From assembly GCF_001672775.1 (NCBI RefSeq), contig NZ_LZKJ01000133.1, positions 28,178-92,177 of the forward strand: a stretch of 64,000 bases of DNA. The letters run 5' to 3'. Below, piece after piece: positions 57,556-64,000 of the stretch. This stretch comes from Mycobacterium kyorinense (GTDB lineage Bacteria > Actinomycetota > Actinomycetes > Mycobacteriales > Mycobacteriaceae). How positions within the stretch are numbered: the stretch's first letter is position 1; each line of letters opens with the position of its first letter. Under the pieces are notes generated by a model that made no database searches, was not told the origin of the DNA, and worked only from the letters and a program-made list of their open reading frames with translations. The translations under genes and the position numbers were made by a program.

Positions 57556-59151
57556 TCAACCCGAGTGCTCGGTGGCCCGCAGGCTCAGCGAAAGAACCAG
57601 CCGCACATCGGGATCGGCCAGCGACGCCGACAGCAGCTGTTCAATCCGGCGGATTCGGTAGCGCACGGTGTTGGGATGCACGTGTAGCTGCCCCGCCGCG
57701 GCGCCCACATCGCCGAACGCGTCGAGGTAAATCCGCAGTGTTTCAGCCATCGCCGGCTGGCGGGCGCGCAGATTGCGTACCCGTGCGTCGACGAGCCGGT
57801 CATCGGCGCGGACCATCGTGACGATCTCGTCGAGCAGCACCGTAGTACGCGCTTCGGCAAGCGAGGTGACCGAACCGATCGAATCCGGGTGGCGCTCAGC
57901 GCTATCCAGCACCCGGTCCACGTCGGCGCGTGCCGCGGCCGCCTCGGCCAGTCCGCCGAGCGGCGCTGCGACCACAGCCCGCAGCTGTAGGCCCAGCTCG
58001 CTACGCAGGGTGCCGATCATGCCGCGAATCCACGAGGCCAGCGACGTCGGCTTCGCGATGTGCGGAAACAACACATAGATTCGTGCGGCACTCGAGGTGA
58101 CTTGGGCGTCGGCCCGAAAAGCGTTGGCGCTCAACGCTACTATCTCGGTCAGCCGGGCGTGGCGGTCCGCGGCATCCAGCCCGACGAGCGCGGCGTTGCC
58201 GTCTGCGGCGATGCCCAGCTCGCGGGCGAGGTCGCCGGTATCGAGCCGCTCCGTGTCAACCAGGCTCAGCAATTGCTGCACCCGCAGAGCATGCGCCGAC
58301 GGCCGGGCCGCCAGTCGCGACATGATGCCCGCGGCCATCACGGCCGCACCGCGCAGTACCTCCTCGGCGTCGTCGGCCAACGCGCTCGAACCCCGCTGCA
58401 CCCAGATGGCACCGACGAATCGGGGTGCCCGCCGAGTGTCGGCAGGCGGCTGGTGAATTCCGATCGCCAGCCGTGACCGCAGCCCCAACTCGGGACGTTC
58501 GGCGACGTGAACCACGTGTCCGCTGGTTCGCAGCGCGTCGAAGATGCCCCATCGGCTGATCCACTCCAGATGTTCGGGCGGGCCGGCACGGCCGAGGATG
58601 GAGAGCCGTCGCAGCTCGTCGGCCTCGGCATTGGACGCCGAATAGGCGAGCACGTGCGACTGCGCGTCTTCGATGCTGACCATGCCGTGGATGCGGTCGG
58701 CGACCGCTTGCGCCAACCCGAACAAGTCGGTGCCCGAGCCATAGTGTGGATCGGCTGACGAAGGACCATGGTGTTCGAAAACGTGGTTGACCAAGCGGTA
58801 CAACCGTTCCCAGCGCGCCCGCGGGTCCACCGCCACCACCGCCGTCCCCAACCGGACGGCATGGGTCACTAGGGCCGCGGACGGCTCCTTGGCAAAGACG
58901 GCCACCGGCGCACTCGCCTGCTGTACTTGCCCGTCCAGCCATCGCCGTGCGTCCTCGTCGCCGATGCCGAGCAACAAGAACACGTGGGCCCGATCCGCGT
59001 CGGTCGCCAATCCCAGCCGGACATCGTCGGAATCGATCAGCGCGGCCGAGGCCACCGGCAGGTCGAGCCCGCGCGGAGCGTCGACCAGGCTCACCATGGT
59101 CGCGTCCAGCGCCAGCAGTAGCTGGCCCAGCCCCACGCCGGGCACCCGCAT
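57556..59151 (-). CDS. pruC: PucR-family regulator of proline utilisation (PruC-like)
   Basis: 531 residues. N-terminal PucR ligand domain (VSLVDAPRGLDLPVASAALID), a central GGDEF-like/GAF-type region, and a C-terminal helix-turn-helix GDVGAAAGQLHVHPNTVRYR (about 491-510) of the PucR/CdaR type. It is divergent from pruA with 83 bp between starts. In mycobacteria the gene in this position (Rv1186c) activates the proline catabolic operon in response to proline. ATG start. Confidence 0.9.
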   Translation of the reverse strand: MRVPGVGLGQLLLALDATMVSLVDAPRGLDLPVASAALIDSDDVRLGLATDADRAHVFLLLGIGDEDARRWLDGQVQQASAPVAVFAKEPSAALVTHAVRLGTAVVAVDPRARWERLYRLVNHVFEHHGPSSADPHYGSGTDLFGLAQAVADRIHGMVSIEDAQSHVLAYSASNAEADELRRLSILGRAGPPEHLEWISRWGIFDALRTSGHVVHVAERPELGLRSRLAIGIHQPPADTRRAPRFVGAIWVQRGSSALADDAEEVLRGAAVMAAGIMSRLAARPSAHALRVQQLLSLVDTERLDTGDLARELGIAADGNAALVGLDAADRHARLTEIVALSANAFRADAQVTSSAARIYVLFPHIAKPTSLASWIRGMIGTLRSELGLQLRAVVAAPLGGLAEAAAARADVDRVLDSAERHPDSIGSVTSLAEARTTVLLDEIVTMVRADDRLVDARVRNLRARQPAMAETLRIYLDAFGDVGAAAGQLHVHPNTVRYRIRRIEQLLSASLADPDVRLVLSLSLRATEHSG

Positions 59152-59234
59152 ATTGTCCGATTCTACTATTCGGTGCCATCTGTCCTGTCTGATCAGCCAA
59201 GTACCGCGGGCCGTACGGCGAGCATCCTGAGACC

Positions 59235-60866
59235 ATGGACGCGATCACCGATGTTCCGCTGCCCGCCAACGAACCGGTCCACGACTATGCGCCGAATTCC
59301 CCTGAACGGGCGCGACTGCGCGCCGCACTGACCTCGCTGGCCGCCGACCCCATCGAGTTGCCGCATGTCATCGGCGGCACACACCGGCAAGGCGCCGGCG
59401 AGCAAATCGACGTCGTCCAACCGCACCGGCACACGGCCAGGCTTGGCACACTGACCAACGCCACCCATGCCGATGCCGCGGCGGCAATCGATGCGGCCAT
59501 GGCAGCCCGGACACATTGGGCGGCAACCCCGTTCGACGAGCGGGCGGCAATCTTCCTGCGGGCGGCCGACCTGCTGGCCGGGCCGTGGCGGGAAAAGATA
59601 GCCGCCGCAACCATGCTCGGCCAATCCAAGAGCGCTTATCAGGCCGAGATCGATGCGCCCTGCGAGCTGATCGACTTCTGGCGGTTCAACGTCGCATTTG
59701 CCCGCCAGATCTTGGCGCAGCAGCCGATCAGCGGACACGGGGAATGGAACCGCACCGACTATCGGCCGTTGGACGGATTCGTCTACGCGATCACGCCATT
59801 CAACTTCTCGTCGATCGCGGGCAACCTGCCCACCGCGCCGGCGCTGATGGGAAACACCGTGGTGTGGAAGCCGTCGATCACCCAGTCCTTGGCGGCGTAT
59901 CTGACCATGCAGCTATTGGAGGCCGCCGGATTGCCACCGGGCGTGATCAATCTGCTCACCGGTGACGGCTACTCGGTTTCCGATGTGGCACTGGCTGACT
60001 CGCGGCTGGCCGGCATCCACTTCACCGGGTCGACGGCCACCTTCCAGCGGCTGTGGCGCGAGGTCGGGACCAACATCGAGCGCTACCGTAGCTATCCTCG
60101 GCTGGTTGGCGAGACCGGCGGCAAGGACTTCATCGTCGCGCACGCCTCGGCGCGACCCGACGTGCTGCGCACCGCCTTGATCCGTGGGGCGTTCGACTAT
60201 CAGGGCCAGAAATGCTCGGCTGCGTCGCGGGCGTTCATCGCCCACTCGGTGTGGCAGAAGATCGGCGACGACTTCCTGGGCGCGACCGCTGATTTGCGCT
60301 ACGGCGATATCACCGACTTCTCTAACTACGGCGGTGCCCTGATCGACCGGCGGGCCTTCACCAAGAACGTCAAGGCTGTCGAGCGGGCCAAAGGCGCGGC
60401 CGCTGTCACGATCGCGGTCGGCGGCGAATACGACGACAGCGTCGGGTATTTCGTACGTCCGACCGTGCTGCTGTCCGACGACCCGACCGACGAGGCGTTT
60501 ACCACGGAATACTTCGGCCCGCTGCTATCCGTCCACGTCTATCCCGACGACGCATACGAACGGATCCTCGACGTGATCGACAGCGATTCTCGCTACGCGC
60601 TGACCGGTGCGGTGATCGCCGACGACCGTGACGCCGTGCTGGCTGCGCAGCGTCGGCTCCGGTTCGCCGCCGGCAACTTCTACGTCAACGACAAGCCGAC
60701 CGGGGCAGTCGTGGGGCGCCAGCCGTTCGGTGGATCCCGCGGATCGGGGACCAACGACAAGGCCGGCTCCGCGCTGAACCTGCTGCGCTGGACATCGGCA
60801 CGCACGATCAAAGAGACCTTCGTCACAGCAACCGACCACAACTATCCGCACATGGCGGGGCAGTGA
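59235..60866 (+). CDS. pruA: L-glutamate gamma-semialdehyde (P5C) dehydrogenase
   Basis: 543-residue aldehyde dehydrogenase that oxidises P5C/glutamate semialdehyde to glutamate in the second step of proline catabolism. Catalytic Glu293 (LVGETGGKDF) and Cys327 (GQKCSAASRAF) are present, together with the Asn region AITPFNFSSIAGN and GSRGSGTNDKAG at the C-terminal end. Length matches type 4 ALDH. The TGA overlaps the ATG of pruB by 1 nt, so the two enzymes are made together. Also called rocA; corresponds to Rv1187. Confidence 0.95.
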   Translation: MDAITDVPLPANEPVHDYAPNSPERARLRAALTSLAADPIELPHVIGGTHRQGAGEQIDVVQPHRHTARLGTLTNATHADAAAAIDAAMAARTHWAATPFDERAAIFLRAADLLAGPWREKIAAATMLGQSKSAYQAEIDAPCELIDFWRFNVAFARQILAQQPISGHGEWNRTDYRPLDGFVYAITPFNFSSIAGNLPTAPALMGNTVVWKPSITQSLAAYLTMQLLEAAGLPPGVINLLTGDGYSVSDVALADSRLAGIHFTGSTATFQRLWREVGTNIERYRSYPRLVGETGGKDFIVAHASARPDVLRTALIRGAFDYQGQKCSAASRAFIAHSVWQKIGDDFLGATADLRYGDITDFSNYGGALIDRRAFTKNVKAVERAKGAAAVTIAVGGEYDDSVGYFVRPTVLLSDDPTDEAFTTEYFGPLLSVHVYPDDAYERILDVIDSDSRYALTGAVIADDRDAVLAAQRRLRFAAGNFYVNDKPTGAVVGRQPFGGSRGSGTNDKAGSALNLLRWTSARTIKETFVTATDHNYPHMAGQ

Positions 60867-61855
60867 TGTCCGCTCTGTTCGCCAAGTCGGTGCGCCCGGT
60901 GATCCTGGCGGCCAGTAGGTCAGATGGGTTGCGCCGCAGCATCGAGCGGTTACCGCTTACCCGCGCGGTGGTGCACCGGTTTGTACCGGGGGAGACGCTG
61001 GAGCAGGCGCTGGACAGTGTTGCCGGACTGCGGGCTTCGGGGCGCATGGTCACAGTCGACTATCTGGGTGAGGACGTCGCCGACGCCGACGCTGCCACCG
61101 CGACCATGCAGGCCTACCTTGATCTGCTCGACGCGCTGGGCAGGCGATTCGACGCGACGCGCGGCGGTGTGCGACCGCTGGAGGTGTCAGTCAAGCTGTC
61201 GGCGCTCGGGCAGGCCCTGGAGCGCAACGGCGAGAAGATCGCACGGGAAAATCTGCACACGATCTGCGCACGGGCTCAACGGGTCGGTGGCTGGGTGACG
61301 GTGGACGCCGAAGACCACACCACCACCGAGTCGACGTTGTCGATCGTGGCTGGCCTGCGGGCTGACTTCCCTTGGCTGGGCGTGGTTTTACAGGCATATC
61401 TGCGGCGAACGCTGGGTGACTGCCGAGACTGCGCGGCCGTCGGGGCCCGGGTTCGGTTGTGCAAGGGCGCCTATGACGAGCCGGCGTCGGTGGCTTACCG
61501 GGACCGCGCTACGGTCACCGACTCGTATCTGCGTTGCCTGCAGGTGCTGATGGCAGGATCGGGCTACCCCATGGTCGCGTCCCACGACCCCGCGATCGTC
61601 GAGAGGGTTCCGCTGCTGGCACGCGAATCCGGCCGGGGCGTCGACGATTTCGAGTATCAGATGCTTTATGGCATCTGTGAGGGCGAGCAGCTCCGGCTGG
61701 CTCGGACCGGTAACCGGGTCCGGGTCTACGTGCCGTTCGGCACCCAGTGGTACGGGTACTTCATGCGACGGCTGGCCGAGCGCCCGGCCAACCTGATGTT
61801 TTTCCTACGGACGCTCAGCTCCCGCGAGCAGACGCAAAAGTCCCCTAAAACTTAG
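60866..61855 (+). CDS. pruB: Proline dehydrogenase (monofunctional)
   Basis: 329-residue FAD-dependent TIM-barrel enzyme that oxidises proline to P5C and passes electrons to the respiratory chain. Barrel landmarks are MVTVDYLGEDVADAD, LEVSVKLSALGQAL, VTVDAEDHTTTESTL, RVRLCKGAYDEP and the substrate-binding FEYQMLYGICEGEQ. ATG at 60866 (a GTG lies one codon earlier). Same length as Rv1188. The 3' end overlaps a convergent small gene by 11 bp. Confidence 0.93.
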   Translation: MSALFAKSVRPVILAASRSDGLRRSIERLPLTRAVVHRFVPGETLEQALDSVAGLRASGRMVTVDYLGEDVADADAATATMQAYLDLLDALGRRFDATRGGVRPLEVSVKLSALGQALERNGEKIARENLHTICARAQRVGGWVTVDAEDHTTTESTLSIVAGLRADFPWLGVVLQAYLRRTLGDCRDCAAVGARVRLCKGAYDEPASVAYRDRATVTDSYLRCLQVLMAGSGYPMVASHDPAIVERVPLLARESGRGVDDFEYQMLYGICEGEQLRLARTGNRVRVYVPFGTQWYGYFMRRLAERPANLMFFLRTLSSREQTQKSPKT

Positions 61856-62123
61856 GGTTTTGGGGCCTTTTACGTTTGCTCGCAAAGGCAATAGCGCGCC
61901 ATAACCGAAGTGGCAGCAACCCGACCAACGGCGCCCGCTTGCCCAACTCGTTGCGGCGGTCAAAGGCCGTGGCATATCGGCGCGCCTGCTCGGCGGTCGG
62001 GTAGGTCTTACAGCCGCTGGCGTGGCCGCAGTCACGCTCGCATGCCCAATGCATGGTGCGGCCCTCGACATGGAAGCGCGGTCTGTGGCCCATCAGTCGG
62101 CACGCCCACGACATCGTCGTCAC
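61845..62123 (-). CDS. Small Cys/His-containing protein, 92 aa, coupled to the MFS gene
   Basis: GTG at 62123 overlaps the MFS stop by 4 nt (GTGA); an ATG three codons in (62114) is also possible. The N-terminus reads MSWACRLMGHRPRFHVEG, followed by HWACERDCGHASGCKTY, giving four closely placed cysteines and three histidines that could bind zinc. A basic C-terminal part follows (FASKRKRPQNPKF). I do not recognise a named family. Tight coupling suggests co-expression with the transporter. It ends 11 bp inside pruB. Confidence 0.7.
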   Translation of the reverse strand: MTTMSWACRLMGHRPRFHVEGRTMHWACERDCGHASGCKTYPTAEQARRYATAFDRRNELGKRAPLVGLLPLRLWRAIAFASKRKRPQNPKF

Positions 62124-63568
62124 GCGTCCGCAGCGGTCAGCGGCTGCGCAAGGTCCTCCAGTTTCTGGCCTTCGGCCTTGACGCCGAGGAACAGTTCGAC
62201 CACGCCTGCGATCGCCATGACGACCGCGCCGATCAGAAATGACAGGACAGCCAGGTGGCGCTCGCCGGATCCGATGAGTTGTCCGAACAGCACTGGGCCG
62301 CTGATGCCGCCGATGGCTGTTCCGACGGCATAGAAGAACGCGATCGCTAGCGCGCGGGTCTCCATCGGGAAGATCTCACTGACGGTCAGGTATGCGGCGC
62401 TGGCGCCGGAGCCGGCCAGAAAGAAGCACGCCATCAGCACGGCCAGAAAGGTCCAGACGCCGCCGAGTTGGCTCACGAACACCGCCGCCAGGACCGTCGC
62501 CAGCACCGCGGAGCCCAGATAGCACAGCGAGATCATCGGTTTGCGCCCGACGGTGTCGAAGAGCGGCCCGAGCAGCACGGGCCCGGCGAAGTTGGACAGT
62601 GCCCACAGGATGAAAAACACCGGAACCATGCTGGAACTCACCGAGTAGAACCCGTGCAACAGCGTGCCGAGGTTGAAGGTGACCCCGTTGTACATGAAGG
62701 CCTGCCCGATGAAGAGCGCAAGGCCCAGGATCGCCCGGCGGGGATAGAGCTTGAGGGCCACCTTCGCGATCTCTGCGACAGAAATCGTCTTGCGCTGGCG
62801 GACGGTCAGCGATCCTTCCGGCTCTGGCAGCGGTTCGTTCTGTTGGCGCTCGATGTCCTCCTCGATGCCGCCGACGATGCGCTCGGCCTCCTCTTCCCGG
62901 CCGTGGATGAAGAGCCAGCGCGGGCTTTCCGGAACGCTGCGGCGCACCAGCAGCACGGCTAACCCGAACACCGCGCCGATGCCGAACGAGATTCGCCACC
63001 CGATGTTGGCCGGGAACAGAGATTCGTTCAGCAGCAGCAACGCGCCGGCGGCGCCCAGCGCCGACCCCAGCCAAAACGAGCCGTTGATCGCCAAATCGAC
63101 CCGGCCACGAACCCGCGCAGGGATCAGCTCGTCGATCGCCGAATTGATCGCGGCATACTCGCCGCCGATACCGGTGCCGGCGAAGAACCGCGTTGCGAAG
63201 AAGTACCACGGTGCGAACGAGAAGGCCGTCGCCGCAGTGGCCGCCAGATAGATCACCAGCGTGAGGACGAACAGTTTCTTCCGGCCGAAGCGGTCGGTCA
63301 GCTGACCGAAGAACAACGCGCCGGTGCACGCTCCGGCAATGTAGAAAGCTGCGGCAACCCCGATCTGCGCGGCGCTGATCGTGATCCCGCTGCCGGGCTC
63401 GGTGAGCCGGGCCGCCACATTGCCCACCATGGTGACTTCCAGGCCGTCGAGGATCCACACCCCGCCCAACCCGATGACCACCCGCCAGTGGAAGCGCGAC
63501 CAGGGCAGTCGGTCTAGCCGCGCCGGCACCTGCGTGGTGATGGTGCCGGTCTGTACGTCGCTGCTCAT
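62120..63568 (-). CDS. MFS transporter (sugar porter/metabolite:H+ symporter type)
   Basis: 482 residues, 12 predicted membrane segments. The family loop motif is GQLTDRFGRKKLFVL between helices 2 and 3, repeated as GPLFDTVGRKPM in the second half; PESPRWLF follows helix 6 as in sugar porters. Glu and Arg in RFFAGTGIGGEY are also conserved. The central cytoplasmic loop (about 210-270) is Glu-rich. Substrate unknown. ATG start at 63568. The small Cys/His gene is translated from the overlap at its end. Confidence 0.88.
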   Translation of the reverse strand: MSSDVQTGTITTQVPARLDRLPWSRFHWRVVIGLGGVWILDGLEVTMVGNVAARLTEPGSGITISAAQIGVAAAFYIAGACTGALFFGQLTDRFGRKKLFVLTLVIYLAATAATAFSFAPWYFFATRFFAGTGIGGEYAAINSAIDELIPARVRGRVDLAINGSFWLGSALGAAGALLLLNESLFPANIGWRISFGIGAVFGLAVLLVRRSVPESPRWLFIHGREEEAERIVGGIEEDIERQQNEPLPEPEGSLTVRQRKTISVAEIAKVALKLYPRRAILGLALFIGQAFMYNGVTFNLGTLLHGFYSVSSSMVPVFFILWALSNFAGPVLLGPLFDTVGRKPMISLCYLGSAVLATVLAAVFVSQLGGVWTFLAVLMACFFLAGSGASAAYLTVSEIFPMETRALAIAFFYAVGTAIGGISGPVLFGQLIGSGERHLAVLSFLIGAVVMAIAGVVELFLGVKAEGQKLEDLAQPLTAADA

Positions 63569-63691
63569 CGCGGCGGCATACCCAGAAAAAGTCAGTCCTA
63601 TCCGGGTGACGCCGATCAGCGTGGCAACCTGTGGCGAACCGGCGGTGCGAATCGGTGAAGTAGTGGCAGGCTGACGGTCATGCGCCGCGCT

Positions 63692-63745
63692 GGCGACGAT
63701 GCAGGGGGTCCTTGCGAAGCTGGGGACGAAGCGATGAGGAGGAGC
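63692..63745 (+). repeat. MIRU-like element
   Basis: GGCGACGATGCAG (63692-63704) and GCGATGAGGAGGAGC (63731-63745) are the two cores seen at 4325-4360 and, inverted, at 46269-46338. It lies directly before the last gene and provides its AGGAGGAG ribosome binding site. Confidence 0.65.
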
Positions 63746-63754
63746 AGCGCAGTT

Positions 63755-64000
63755 ATGTCTGAGCCGATGTTCGAACCCGTCGAGCGCCCGCGGCGCTCCG
63801 GCGCTCCGCCGTGGTCACTGTCGCTGACCGATCCTGCCCGTGCGGCGGTCGAGTTCGGGCTGCTGCTCACGTCGCTCCCACTGCGGCGGATGTTGCCGAC
63901 CGGCGACGGGCATCCGGTGTTGGTGCTGCCCGGTCTGTTGGCCGGTGACGGATCGACGTTGGCATTGCGGCGTCTGCTGCGCGACCTCGGATACCGGGTG
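63755..64000 (+). CDS. Alpha/beta hydrolase (5' part, runs off the window)
   Basis: ATG at 63755, with AGGAGGAG from the MIRU-like element about 10 nt upstream. 82 codons are visible. After an N-terminal region (TDPARAAVEFGLLLTSLPLR) the stretch HPVLVLPGLLAGDGSTLALR has the LxLPGLLxGDxS form of the oxyanion-loop strand in alpha/beta hydrolases, so an esterase or lipase is likely. The catalytic residues lie beyond the window. Confidence 0.65.
   Translation, partial: MSEPMFEPVERPRRSGAPPWSLSLTDPARAAVEFGLLLTSLPLRRMLPTGDGHPVLVLPGLLAGDGSTLALRRLLRDLGYRV

Overview
The window is about 64 kb of high-GC chromosomal DNA from a Mycobacterium. From the left edge to about 36.9 kb, and again from about 57.5 kb, the gene order follows the M. 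tuberculosis stretch Rv1140–Rv1188: enoyl-CoA hydratase family gene, mcr, SDR, mmpL13, sirtuin, Rv1155, pimE, mutT2, narGHJI, typA, lpqW, mshB, fbiC, fadH, fdxC, dapC, then pruC/pruA/pruB. Frequent GTG/TTG starts, 4-nt stop/start overlaps, Ala/Pro-rich secreted proteins, an MmpL protein, PIM and mycothiol genes and MIRU-like intergenic repeats all fit this genus. No PE/PPE gene is present, although PE/PPE genes interrupt this stretch in M. tuberculosis. The species cannot be fixed from the sequence alone. I saw no rRNA, tRNA, CRISPR array or complete insertion sequence.

Layout. 0–4.4 kb: end of a CPBP membrane protease, then acyl-CoA metabolism (crotonase family, alpha-methylacyl-CoA racemase, SDR, nitronate monooxygenase-like flavoprotein). 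5–8.2 kb: an intact mmpL13 with a methyltransferase. 8.2–16.2 kb: class III-type sirtuin with a divergent GntR regulator, a methyltransferase, an F420-binding FDOR, a HhH-GPD repair protein, two secreted Ala/Pro-rich proteins, pimE, phhB and mutT2. 16.6–23.3 kb: the complete nitrate reductase operon narGHJI, followed by a MarR regulator and typA. 25.8–36.9 kb: lpqW, TetR, mshB, a small-ORF/membrane-protein pair, fbiC, fadH–padR, fdxC and dapC.

36.9–57.5 kb is the variable part. In M. tuberculosis this interval holds the polyacyltrehalose locus (pks3/4, papA3, mmpL10, fadD21). Here it holds a secreted HNH nuclease, an AidB-like acyl-CoA dehydrogenase with an APC permease fused to an OB-fold, a Baeyer-Villiger-type monooxygenase, a 13E12/DUF222 nuclease and a membrane-anchored lipase. 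Next comes a minus-strand set: FAAL–ACP–reductase, a protein with a ferritin-like di-iron signature, EphD (epoxide hydrolase fused to an SDR) and a PDR-type flavin/2Fe-2S reductase. This set is the best candidate for an undescribed system. It could activate a fatty acid and release it as an aldehyde or alcohol, with an oxygenase, epoxide hydrolase and dehydrogenase acting on the same or a related lipid. The variable part ends with a ribbon-helix-helix-like gene behind 8-bp operator-like repeats, a lipid kinase homologue, an SDR and a DMT transporter.

The right end holds the proline-utilisation genes (pruC regulator, divergent pruA–pruB), a small Cys/His protein coupled to an MFS transporter, and the first 82 codons of an alpha/beta hydrolase. 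Most convergent gene junctions carry a palindrome or repeat that could act as a bidirectional terminator.
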